Positions 36,280 through 47,288 of a stretch of DNA of 64,000 nucleotides are shown piece after piece (the first letter of the stretch is position 1; each line of letters begins with the position of its first letter). The stretch comes from Termitomyces sp. T153 (taxonomy: Eukaryota; Basidiomycota; Agaricomycetes; Agaricales; Lyophyllaceae). Below the pieces are notes generated by a model, which saw only the letters and a program-made list of their open reading frames with translations, was not told the DNA's origin and searched no databases. The translations under genes and the position numbers were made by a program. The stretch lies in the NCBI GenBank assembly GCA_018296165.2, contig JACKQL020000009.1, positions 434,001 to 498,000 on the forward strand. The letters are read 5' to 3'.

Positions 36280-37215
36280 ATGACTTGTGCCCCCAAACCT
36301 ACTCCCAACGTTCCTCCACAACAGGCCTATCCCAGTCAGTGTCCCAGCAATTTGTCAAGCCAACCTTGTAGTGATGCAAGTGCTCTGGGAATGCTGCTAG
36401 AAGAAGTTGCTGAGGTTCAAGCCCATTAGGAAGTTGGACAAGTCACTCCTTTTGAAGAACCACATGTGGCTCATCAGATTCCTCAACTGCCAGCAGTCTG
36501 CCATCCTTATGCAGTTCCACACTGGGCACCTCCCCCTTAGCCAGCACCTATTCTACATCTGCAAGGTCAAGTCACCCTCTTGTCCACACTGCTTGGGCAT
36601 CACTGTTGAAACTGTGCAACACTTCCTGCTTGAGTCCCTGCAGTATGAGCACAACACCATGTTCACCTCCTGCACCCACTCAAGTGCAAAGCTGAGTCTA
36701 TCACACACTTACTTTCCTCACTGGAAGCCATTAACCACCTCATTCATTTTGTCAGAGCCACTAAGTGCTTCCAAAGCACACTACAGCCCACACTGCACCA
36801 CCCACCCAGAGCGTAGTTGCTGCTCACCAACCCTCCAAAATACTTTGTGACCTTGCCACATCAACATACAGATGCTGCTACCTGCGCAGCTCACCAAACT
36901 CTGATACACACTTAAATTCTACTTGTTATCTACTAATAACAGCACTGGGCATTTGACCTCCCTGTCCACTACTGACCTTTCTAGCTCTAGTGGGGACCAT
37001 GGCCCAGCTGCTCATCCCAACCCACCTGCCCAGCAGGCACTTGTCATACCAGTACCCCAGCCCAACCCCAAACAATGGCCTGCAATGTCTCAGAGTTTAC
37101 CAGGGGAGTGTGGCCTAAACAGCACTTGGAAATGCTGGCCCACTCATTCTTCATGTACATGGGGGGGGGGGGGGTGGAATTCCATAGCTCTTATAGTGGT
37201 AGATACTCTATTGTA
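36280..37215 (+). pseudogene. LINE-type retrotransposon relic (RT C-terminal region)
   Basis: From 36407 the frame reads SAILMQFHTGHLPLSQHLF, then SPSCPHCLGITVETVQHFLL and YEHNTMFTSC. This is the C-terminal zinc-binding segment after RT/RNase H in another LINE family, different from the fragment at 30481. Downstream to 37215 the sequence is Pro/Gln-rich coding-like material with breaks. CpG is scarce. Ends and target duplication were not found. Confidence 0.6.
37161..37174 (+). repeat. Run of 14 G
   Basis: An uninterrupted G14 within decayed transposon sequence; the length is prone to sequencing error. Confidence 0.8.
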
Positions 37216-39830
37216 GCACTGTGCAGAATGGGTGCCATGTGCCCCATGCACATTAAATGGATTCAAAAAAAATGGTATGGTCCAGTAATATTGATCATCT
37301 TGATGGTGATCAATATGAGGACAAGTGGAAGAGATCCATCTAGTGACAGAATTGTCATCACAGATCATAGTTTCTGGAAGTTGTACTGTTTCTCCAGGCC
37401 CAAGATTTTTGCCAGCACCAACATCCAATAACCAAGCTGCATAAGCAATGTTATCAGGAGTCCAATCCAATCTCATGTTTTAGACCTAAGTGGCAAACTT
37501 GAATCTGATCCCAAAGTCTTTTGAGTGAAGTAGCAATCATCTGCTGCCTAAGTTCTTGTTGGATAACTGGGAGAGTTTGCCAAAAATCTCCTCTCCAAAC
37601 ACCACAGTCACTCCACCAAAAGGAACATCCTTTTCCAGGATGTCTCTGAACCTTTAATCCACAGAGTCAATGGCATTTCTGTGTTGCATTTGGACTTCAT
37701 CCCAGATGAAACCTTTGGTCCAGAGTAAAAGTTGAGACAACTGAGTTCCTCTCTTGATATTGGCAATTGATGTATCCAGAGCAGGAATGGGGATTTTGAA
37801 CCTCCTTGAATGTGCAGTTCTACCAACCTCTCCAGCAATAAGGCAGCAATCCCAGATGATGCTACACATAATGCCACATCTCCATTGGACCAAACAGCAG
37901 AAGCCAAAGTGTTGTAGACAAATGTTTTGCCACATCCACCTGCACTGTGAATGAATATCATCTTGCTCAAATTATTGTTCACAGAGTCCATAACTTCATT
38001 GAAGGCCCCCAGTTGTTCACCATTAAACCTGGCTTGGTTTTCATCCACTTCTCTCTTCAACTCCTCAACATCACAATCAGTTTCTTCTTGCAATAGTTTA
38101 TTCCTTAAAATCAGTTGATTAGTATTGATGTCAATTTTTTATACAATGGCCAACTTGCCTGGAATCACATTCTAAACCTGTTGGGATTCTGGCATGTTGG
38201 GAAAGTCTTGAAGAGTCTTGCTACAATTCTTCAGTTTGTCATTGATCAGATGAAGGCTATAGTCATAGACATCTTCATTAGTAAAGACTCTACTGCCAGA
38301 TATTCTCCAATTTGTGTCAAAGATCATCACAAATGGAATGCTTGAATCCATTTTATAGAGCTGCTGGAGTGGTAGGAGCACAGTGTAATAGGATAGTGCA
38401 AAAGAACTGTCTGAGAGCTGATCCTGATTGTATTGGAGCAGCTTCAGCAAGACATTGCCTCCATTCTGCATCATCTTCCAAAAGACCAAGGGCCTTGCAT
38501 GCCTCCTTGTGAGTAGGATAGGTGTGGCCATTGACTGTTCTGAGATCAGTCCATGATGTTGCATTGGTCAAAATGTCAAGAGCATCCTCAGGTAGAACCT
38601 TTCTCCCTGTTGGGGTTGAAGCAAAGTACATCCTCCCAATAGCTGTCCTCTTTGCCTCTCCTTCCAAGTCCTTTTGAAAGCTTCATAGACAAACTTAGTT
38701 GGAAAGCTCTGATAGGTGGTGTTGTGATTAGGGAATCTGGCATTGACTTCAAACCAAGCAGTGAGTGCAGTCTTGTTTGCATTAGGCCTGGCAGCTACCA
38801 TCTCCAAAGGCTCATTATCCTGAAAGTAGACTTCATGTTAGCCCTCCAAATGCACAAGTAATTGATACACAGGGGGATGTTCTCCATGCATATTGAATTC
38901 CAAGATGGATGTGCCAGCAAGCTTCAGGTGCAGAGATGTATCTGGCATCCAAGTGTTCCTTGATCTCTCTGCTCTCCAGCAATCTCCAAAGTTGTCCTAT
39001 CATAGTCTTTGTAAATGTACTTATGAATGTACTTGATAGCTTCCACTGAAGCACAGACCTCCACATTGATGTGGCATTTGTACTTGGCTAAGAGATAAGG
39101 ATTGTATGGGACAACATCATGATTGTCATAATGATGACCATTCTTTTCACAAAGAAGTGCCCATTGTCAGGTCTGGCATATTGAGAATAGCCATTATCCC
39201 CATACTGGGTAGCCTCTTGAAATTCTTCTGGGTATTTCTTGGAACATTTTCCATCTATCATGCACCTAGCATTGGGTTTGGCAGCTCCATATGGACCATG
39301 GACCATGTTAGTAGTAACAACCTAATAACAAAGATAAGTAACTGAATCCAAGATTTAAACAAAGCCAATACCTGGTACAGTTGAGGCTGAGCAACTGGAT
39401 CTGGAATTTGAGCAGAGACAATGGGATCCACATCAGGTGCATCCTTAATCCTGTAATGACAATGTAAAAAGATCAAGATGTGCATATGTGGAAGTCCTCT
39501 CTTTTGGAATTCAATGGTATGAACATAAGCCACACAGCTGCCAAAGAGACCTTCTTTGATCTCCTTCACCACAGCATTTTTCCTGAGTTCAAATACTCTG
39601 GCAACAATATCAGGTTTATCAGCAGCTGTTTGCTTCTTCCCATTGACTGCAGGTTCCTTCAACAGAGCTTCCTCAATTTCTAACCACTTTGGATTGGCAG
39701 TCATAGTCAAGAAGAGATTAGGTTTTCCAAAATTCCTGCAAGAAAGCAAGGACAGCACCCTTAGTGATTGTAGGATAAGATTTAACAGATAAGTAAGTTC
39801 TTGCCTCTTGCTAGAAGTTCAGCCATTGTC
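37216..39830 (-). pseudogene. Helitron Rep/helicase relic
   Basis: Reading leftwards on the minus strand: the Rep start LFLTMTANPKWLEIEEALL (about 39710), VAYVHTIEFQKRGLPHMHIL with the HUH-type His-x-His near 39480, then a segment translating as EAIKYIHKYIYKDYDRTT near 39030. A PIF1-type helicase follows with the Walker A motif HSAGGCGKT near 37930, ASSGIAALLL, and near 37470 PDNIAYAAWLLDVGAGKNLG. Helitrons use Rep to nick and helicase to unwind during rolling-circle transposition. There are many stops and frameshifts and few CpG. The TC/CTRR-type ends were not located. Confidence 0.75.
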
Positions 39831-41084
39831 TGCTTAACTCACCTGACAGGAATTTTGCCATGTGAGATTGGTTAGAAAGGCACTCTAGCAGAACCCAGGC
39901 CAACCTCAAAGATTTCTTCAAAATTTTGTCTCCGACTGCTCAAAAGGTAGATGCCTCACTGCTTTCCTAGAACACAGATTTACAGAATGATTCATCACAG
40001 AACTTTGAATCTCAAGTTAAGCAAAATCAGTTGTAAGTATGCCACTGTTGTCGCCTTCACAATGGTTAATATGATGATTTTACATGAAAAAAAACTCACT
40101 TCAGAAGCAAAAATGGGCTACAGAGAAACTCAATCAAGGTCATTTCTGAGACCATACTCTTGTCTCGCTTCTGACCCGTGTCTATGGCAAGCATCATGGG
40201 AACTGCCTGAGGAACAATTGGTAGGTGTCATTCACTTCAAGGCTGTTGCCAGGGGCAATTATCGGAATACCTTAGGAGCATGCAGTCTGTGTTGGGCCTA
40301 TGAAGTCTATTGTATGAAGGGTGTGGTGGCGGAGGTACTGTAGTTGCTGGACATGATTTTGGAAGCGAGGAGTGAGGGTAGCGGAAGTAACAGGGCTTCT
40401 GGGTATCGGCCCGATAACATAGAATAACGTCGAACAAAGTTCTCCGCAGACCAAATCAAACTTTAAACTTTAAGTTTTCGAACAATTTAAAAATATCTTT
40501 GAGTTTGAAATCGTTTCTCATTACTCTGATTGGTCCTTGACATCTTGTTTCACTTTGTCTTGATTGAACGCATGGTAAATTGACATGAAGCGAGATAATA
40601 CTCGACTTCTGACCGGGAGCAATGATGTTTATTCACTTCAAGACCGTTGCCAGGGGCAATTATCGCGATACCTTGGGAGCGTGCAGTCTGTGTTGAGGGT
40701 ACCTCTTTACGAAGCCTTTGGTATAAAGGGTGTGGTAGTGGTAGTCGCTGGACGTGATTCTGGAAGCGAGGTGCGAGCGTAGCAGAAGAGACAGGGCTTC
40801 CGTATAACGGTCCGATAACATAGAATAATGTCGAACAATGTTATCCGGAGTCCAAATCAAACTTTAAGCTTTAAGTTGCATTGTTCGAACAATTTAAAAG
40901 TATCTTTAGAGTTTCGAAATTGTTTCTCATTACTTTAATTGGCCCCTGACACTTTATTTCACTTTGTCTGACATTGAATGCGTGGGAAATCTACATAAAG
41001 TGAGATAATACCCCGACTTCTGACTTGGAGCAATCGATTTCGTCGGACCACTCCCGAAGTCAGCTTGTGTTTCGCAGTGGTGAC
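39831..41084. repeat. Non-coding tandem duplication, about 450-bp units
   Basis: Two units, about 40165-40610 and 40611-41025, share GTTGCCAGGGGCAATTATCG, GGTCCGATAACATAGAATAA-like sequence, CAATTTAAAA, and GAGATAATAC.CGACTTCTGAC at their ends. They keep CpGs, unlike the adjacent Helitron. No coding capacity is seen. 39831-40160 is unassigned sequence. Confidence 0.7.
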
Positions 41085-41460
41085 TCCCGGGTCGAGCACG
41101 GGTCGCCCGCACTCGTACCCGCCGCAACCCATAGTTGTCGAGGATACGGGTACCCGTTCCCACGGGTGAGGGGGAGTTACCCGCGAAACTATACATACCG
41201 GGTATGTAAAAGTGTCATTAGACAAATACAAAAAATTGAAGGAATGCATGATACCATGACAATATGTAGTAATGATCACTTTCTGTGTGAGTTGAGCTTC
41301 TGAATCCTGGCAGGTGACTGGCATTTATTTTGTTCTTTGATTCCTTGCTTAGGTACCCCTTGGTGTGTTGGACAAGTCGGATCGAGGGTCAAAAGAGGTC
41401 ATCACCCATATCCGTACCCGCCGCCACCTGTACCCGCCACCCACGGGTTTCTACATACTC
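41085..41460. repeat. Cluster of ACCCG/CGGGT boxes
   Basis: Two clusters of short inverted GC-rich boxes (CACTCGTACCCGCC, GGGTACCCGTTCCCACGGGT near 41090-41175; CGTACCCGCCGCCACC, CCACCCACGGGTTTC near 41410-41455) flank about 230 bp of AT-rich DNA. This resembles a small non-autonomous element, but I found no clean terminal repeat or target duplication. Confidence 0.45.
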
Positions 41461-41778
41461 CTTGAGATACACGTGAACACATTTATGTGGCGGAATTGCG
41501 GCAGGGCCGCGAATGGACGCCACACCTCGCGGACTTTACTCTTTAAAATGTTACTTACCTTTTAACTTACATACTTACATCATATAAAACACTTCAGCAA
41601 ACATATATATAGTCTTAAATAGTTATCGAGAATACAACTTGGCTTGAACCTGTTCTGTCTCGTCCGAACTCGACCTCGAACTCGTGTGGCGTCACTGGTG
41701 CTACTGTCACCCTATTGCTACAATTTACAACTTTTGAAAACCTCAGGCTTTCTTGCAAGAAATACCTCCTTCCAAACC

Positions 41779-43146
41779 ATGGATCAATACCACATCCCAG
41801 ACCTCTTGAACTGCCTGCAGACATACATAAAACCCACAAACCCTCACAACGACGTTCTAAAAGCAAGACTCGGGGAAATGATCAACCAGTCTCACTTGAC
41901 CGATCATTATAAAAAGGTATCGCCAAGTTTTGTAGTCAATTTATATTACAGCATTGAGTTTCCTCTCCTCTAGGACTTGCAGCGTGCAGAAATACCTCAT
42001 CTCGCTATCAGAGCATTCCCAGGATCGGATCCGAAATATTTGACTATCTCCGTCGAATATTTAATGGCTGCTTTTCTGCTTGACAGACTAACGTGAGTAC
42101 TAGGAAAACATAGATGTCAAAGTGGTACTGAACATACACCAAGTGATAAACCCGCAACTGCCGCTCAGGCCAAACTATGGGCGGATATCTACAAGAAAGC
42201 GTTCAGAGATACACTTCAAGAAACCAAAGGACCTGCAAGGATCAATGAACAGTTACGTGTCTCGATAGTAATCTCACAGCAGCTTACACAACTCTTTTGA
42301 TCAGTCTCACCAAGAAATCCGATGTATACCCACAAGCGTTTAGCAAGACGTTCGAAAAAACTAAAGGACCTGCAGAGATCATTAAATAGTTGCGTACCCC
42401 AGACCAGTCTCACAACAGCTTACACAACTCTTTCGATCCAGTTTGACCAACCACATGTCGAACACCATCAAGGATCCTTACTGGTCTTGTCTGGTCGAAA
42501 ACAATATCCTCCTAGCAGAAGGCATGGCAAAAGAAGCTGTCGATCGCGAAAATCCTGGTACTGAAATGGATCTGGAAACGTATATGAAGGTTCGAAGAGA
42601 CACGATCGGCGCTCGCCAGCTTTTCGATCTCGGGCGCTGGATCCATGAACTAGACATTACGCCGGAGATCCTGACGCACCCCGATATTATTAGAATGGAA
42701 GAACAATTCATTGACCTTATTTCTCTTGCAAATGTCAGTCGTCACTCCCCTGTCCGAGTCCCTTGGATCATAATTAATCACTGAATACTGGTCATTCTCC
42801 ATAGGATCTGTATTCGTACAAGAAAGAATACCTCGCGAAAGACGCAGAACATAATTACATCACTATCGCCCTTAGAGATCCTACGACATACCTGCACAAG
42901 GACGATTTACAGGGCGCGATCAACTACACTTACGATAAGTTCTGTCGAGTGCTGGCAGATTTGGAACATCAAAAGAACGTGTTACCGCGGTTTGGGAAGA
43001 GCGAAGAGGCCAAACTTGACGAGTACTTTTGGTTGTTGATGAACGTTGCCGTCGGAACGATTCAGTGGAGTCTTGAGTGTGAACGGTATGATCATTTTGC
43101 AGATGCAGATCAACCAAATCAAGGAGATGTAGTCTTTAAGCTTTGA
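41779..43146 (+). CDS. Class I terpene synthase, copy C, apparently intact, 345 aa
   Basis: Exons 41779-41916, 41974-42092, 42144-42256, 42408-42733 and 42805-43146 join in frame to 345 residues, a normal length for fungal sesquiterpene synthases. The aspartate-rich motif is D83-R-L-T-D87 (a single-Asp variant of DDxxD), followed by RRDT, the NSE triad N232-D-L-Y-S236-Y-K-K-E240, and ERY near the C terminus. The enzyme would ionise a prenyl diphosphate, probably farnesyl diphosphate, and cyclise it; the product cannot be predicted. Intron 3 (42257-42407) covers most of an internal tandem duplication, and splicing GT...AG there restores the frame. Copies A and B have TAG where this one has CAG. 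The assignment as a terpene synthase is firm; that the third intron is really spliced is inference. Confidence 0.8.
42190..42456 (+). repeat. Internal tandem duplication (two units of about 134 bp) in the synthase gene
   Basis: Unit 1 (42190-42323) and unit 2 (42324-42456) both run from a TACAAG/TACCCA start through AAACCAAAGGACCTGCA / AACTAAAGGACCTGCA and CAGCTTACACAACTCTTT to an ACCAA...ATG end. The same two units occur in copies A (from about 9133) and B (from about 28405). Unit 1 has TTTTGATCA where unit 2 has TTTCGATCC, so unit 1 cannot be read through. Confidence 0.85.
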
Positions 43147-43585
43147 TTTCTCTCAAAGTGCTACAAACATGCCTTAGTGGTAATTCAGTGATTTCTCCAA
43201 AGCTTATATATGAATCTCGATATGTTGCACTCTCCTTACTAGACGGTCTACTAATAATATGATATATATATTCGCCATTCCGATCCATTTACTTCTTTGT
43301 TCCCCTTCTCACTCACTGTCTTCGTACGTACACTCTCTGACTCGCTCTCGGAAATACAGCGAGGTCCAAATACAACGAGGTTCTATCGTTTGACGGCTCG
43401 ATCAGTGATGGCCACCACCGTCCTTTTGTATAAGAAGTACGTGACATCTTGTGTCCGCGCATTACATGTCGTACTCGGGTTTGTTGGCATGATCGGAATC
43501 CGGAGCCGAGCGTGGCATTCCTTTTGACATCCACTACACTTATATCCTTGCGCAGACATCGTACTCTGACAAACCTTCTGTATTG
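43147..43585. other. Intergenic, 3' flank of the synthase module
   Basis: The first 250 bp match the 3' flank of copy B. Near 43465-43490 lies CGTACTCGGGTTTGTTGGCATG, shared with the 5' part of the HAUS6-like gene. No gene called; an 87-codon minus-strand frame (43383-43646) overlaps the next gene. Confidence 0.5.
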
Positions 43586-46265
43586 ATGATATCAGGAAAA
43601 GCATATCAGCGCCCTGGACCAAGCGTTGGACATCGGGAAGACGCACAGCCCAATGAGGGCATACATAAACGGCGTGGACGTGTGCCTGCTATTGTGCCTG
43701 CTTCGTCGTCGTCGTCGAGGAGTAGACCATTTGGTGCGCATGGGAACACACAGGGGAATGGAAATAAAGCATGGAGGAATCCCAATTATCGCAGCTCGCT
43801 CCAGCGAAGACTTGACGGCTCTCGGCAGGCCGGTCTTTCAGAAGACATCATCCGCCTGAACCTCCAAATCCGCCACGCAGCACAGCACCGCCCCGGCCCG
43901 GCCTTGTCACGGCCCCAGCCAGCTTTGCCGCCCAGCCCCAGCCCAAGCACATCCCCGCCGCTCAAACCCCGCAGTATCAACGACGCCACCGAAATTACGC
44001 CCCCCCAGATCAAAGCAGAACGCAGCCCCTCCCCCGTCCTCTCCACACGCAAACTCGTATCCCAAGCCTGCGCACTCTACCCCCTCCCCGCAACCTGCCG
44101 CAAATCACACCCAGACTGGTTCAAGCACCGTAAAGCCCTCGTCGCGCGTGAGAGAACTGCGCTACAAACGCGCGGACTCAAGACCGTCAATGTGCTTTTT
44201 CGGTACGTGTGTCGTGTTTATGTATGTGGATATAGTTCGTGATGCTTTTTGTAGAGACGATGGGATGGTTATTGAGTGGACGAGCGATGTGCCAGTGTGG
44301 TCTGATACGCTCTTGCCCGAGTCTCCAGCTCCAAATACAGACAAGTATAGATCCCCACGAGCTCTCCCAAAACCCGTACCCAAGAAGCCCAACAAAACAC
44401 AGATAGAAATAGAAATGGAGATGGAAGCGCAGGAGGAAGTGGAAGTAGAGGCAGAGTTATTGGACGATACGAACCTGGACTCGAATGGACCGCTCCTCGG
44501 ATCTCGTGAAGGAAAGGAAGTGGATGACTTTGCGGGCACTTCTACGTCTTCAACCCCGCACCCGACGACCTCGAACGTAGCCCTTACGCCTCCCACCAAG
44601 CGCCAAAAAACAGAATTAGAAACAAAAGTAAAAGTAGAAGACCTAGAAATGGAGATGGACTTGGAATTGTCAGAATGGGTGGAAGATCTGCATACAAAGT
44701 CAGAGCTGCAGGTGGAGTCGTATAAACCGAGCAACGAGAACGACAACGAGAACCCATGTACGCCTTGGAACATGTTTGGTACGGAGCGGGGGGCGTGTGG
44801 TTCCACTTCCACCTCCACGACTTCGAGATTGAAGTCAGATCCGGGTTTGAACTCGAAATTGGATGGAGCGCGCGCGTCTGGGAGGAATAGGAAGCGGAAG
44901 GAGCGAGAGGTGGACGAGGATGGTGCGGGCGCCTCTACGTCCACGTTCCAGTCCACCTCCGCTGCTCACGTTCCCGTTCCCGTTCTCGTGTCCTCAGACT
45001 CGAACGCCCTCACCTCCCCTCCCAAGCACAACCCCAACCACAACTACAAGGAAGTGGAAATAGAAGATATGGATATCGATTCGGATTCGAATGCCGATGT
45101 GGAGGTGAAGTCGTACAAACCAAGCGACCAGAACTCTTGTACGCCCTCGAACTTGTTCGGGAAGGAGCGGGGGGCGTATGGTGTGCCGCATGCTTCCACG
45201 CTGGCGAGCTCGAACTTACAATTGAATGGAGCGCCTGCGTCGCCAATAAGACCTCCTTGTCTGCCTCCCGCTCCCTCTCCAGAACCCGACGTAGAAAAGG
45301 TCTCTCCTCCGCCTTCATATTCGACGAAAGACAAGGGCAAAGCTAAAGAAGTCGTCCCGCTCGCCCCCACTCCCGCCCTTGTAGCACCACCATCACCAAC
45401 CCACCTCCGCCCCCGTCCCCGCCCACTTCCAAAACCACAACCACGCTCGCACGTTCACCAGTCTCCGGCTTTGGATATCATCGATGTGGATGTGCAGGGA
45501 GATGCGGGTGCAGTTGCGCACGTGGACGCATATGTGGAAATGAACGACCCACCGCAGGTTCAAGTTCAGAGTGTATCGGACGGATGGGCTATTGATGAGC
45601 AACAAGAGTCGGAGTTGGAGAACGTCGAGCCGATGGCGCTTGATTTTTTACACCGGTGCGGTCTTCCTGTGTTAAGACTGATGTGTTTTTTTGTTGAAAA
45701 AAAGTGATGATTGTGTAGATATATCAAAGCGTTCGATACGAGTATGTCCCTACTCGCACATGCCTATGCTCCACACGCGCTCATCTCATTCCGTTTTCCC
45801 TCTCCCTCCTCTTCGTCTTCGTCTTCGTCTTCGTCTTCTTCACATCCCACACACTCCGCACAAACCCCCTCACCCACCAACCTCACCCCGCTATCGGCCT
45901 ACAAATTCCTCCCGGAAGGCGCACCGCGCACCGCACAGTTCTACTACGACGTTGCACCGCTGTGTCGCGCGGCGGGCGGGGGTGTGTTGTTGAGTGTGTA
46001 TGGGGAGATCATTAGGGTGCGTGCTGGTGCTGGGGACGAGGTAATGGGTCTTGATCAGGCGTTTGTGTTGCATAAGCCTGTTAGTATTGGTGTTTCTGCG
46101 GCTGCTGCTGCTGCTGGCGCGGAGGGACGGGAGGGGTGGCCTTTTGTTGCGGTGTCGCATCAGATGAGGTTTAGGAAGCTTGAGTGTGAAGGGGGAGGGG
46201 CAGGGGAGGGGAAGGGGAAGGGGAGGAGTGTGGTGAGTTGGGAAGAGTTTGAGTGGTTGAGATAG
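43586..46265 (+). CDS. NTF2-like domain protein with long disordered acidic region, about 854 aa
   Basis: Three exons, 43586-44202, 44255-45655 and 45719-46265, join in frame. The N-terminal part is basic and Pro/Ser-rich. A junction segment (VLFRDDGMVIEWTSDVPVW) leads into a long low-complexity region rich in Glu, Ser and Pro, with two related boxes (ESYKPSNENDNENPCTPWNM and KSYKPSDQNSCTPSNLFG). The last exon resembles an NTF2-like fold as in Mex67-type export factors (YIKAFDTSMSLLAHAYAP ... AQFYYDVAPLCRAAGGGVLL). A role in binding or transport is only suggested. The start is uncertain because an acceptor-like TATCAG follows the ATG closely, so an upstream exon may exist. The 3' 600 bp are repeated in inverted, truncated form at 53790-54321. 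Confidence 0.6.
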
Positions 46266-47288
46266 GTTTTGGGTTTTGGGTTTTGCAGGGATGTGGGCAT
46301 TAGGGAAGGATGGATGGAAGATGGAGTGTGTATGATAGTGTATGATAGTGTATGATAGTGTACTCCACTAGCTGGGATGTAGAATGTGCCGACTCCCCAG
46401 TCTATCCATAGTTACTTGAACTTTCCCGAGGCAGTGTTACGCAGGTGTGAGTATGGGGGTTGGTGACCGGGGAAACTATGTGAGGTATTTAAGAATATAC
46501 TATGACGATATCTACCGTTCAACAATGACAGCGTCGACGACTAAGGATACATGAGAATAGGTGAACCCACAGGTAAATTACAAGGTGTCTTTGCCACTCC
46601 AGTCAGTATTATTTGTCCGATCGGGCACATGAATGAAGGTGGAGCTAAACAGGAACTTCAATCAATTAGGCTTGGGCTTCCGAAGGCGCGAAAAATTTTC
46701 TGCAATCAGCCGGAAGCAACTGAGCCTCCGAAGTAGTGCTTTTTCTTGTAATGCAAGGTACCAGGAATTCCCAAAAAAGATCCATCTCACTGGTCTAGTA
46801 TATCCTTGCGAGGTACTAGGGAGACATCGAGAGACGCCCTATTGAATGACTTTTGAAACCGAGTCATACACTCATGGACAGCCTTTAGAAATCTAGGCTC
46901 AACTTACAATATCCCTTGGCTGGCAGAACTTACATCCAGAGTAGGAATTCATTGGAATTCGTTGACGTAATTCAAGTTCAAGACTCCAATTGGTTTTGGA
47001 AAGTGTAATTGTCCTTTCAAAGTTAAATAAAATCATACAATAAGGATCGGTACTTCACGCGTCCATTGCTTTGAATCGCCAGCTCCGCAGACTTCGGAAT
47101 CCCCAAGTTACATACTTAATTTCGTCAAGCCGCCACTTGTCCGAGTGGAATCAAGTCGAGCCGAATTGATCAACTTTTGTATCATCGCCGTCCTTTACAT
47201 ATCACCAAGCCATGTGCGAAGAAACTACTCTGTTCAACCAATAACATGACGCTTGATACACGATCATTACTGACGAGGGTGTCCTGAG
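46266..47288. other. Unassigned segment duplicated in both arms
   Basis: 46266-46490 is the 3' flank of the NTF2-like gene (with a triple TGTATGATAG repeat). About 46546-47288 matches the inverted 63267-63986 at roughly 95% identity by eye. A frame fragment, GAKQELQSIRLGLPKARKIF followed by VPGIPKKDPSHWSS, reads in both arms but is broken, so this may be an old gene remnant of unknown kind. Confidence 0.55.

Noticed and set aside
37161..37174. G14 run as a regulatory or G-quadruplex feature
   Set aside because: Single homopolymer in decayed transposon DNA; more likely slippage or sequencing length error.
40165..41025. CRISPR-like or satellite array
   Set aside because: Only two long units, with no short repeats and unique spacers.
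43383..43646. Minus-strand frame with CSGCQKEC motif
   Set aside because: Overlaps the start of the NTF2-like gene and partly consists of a repeat fragment shared with the HAUS6-like 5' end; too weak for a zinc protein call.
44162..44956. 264-codon minus-strand frame
   Set aside because: Shadow of the low-complexity exon 2 of the NTF2-like gene on the other strand.
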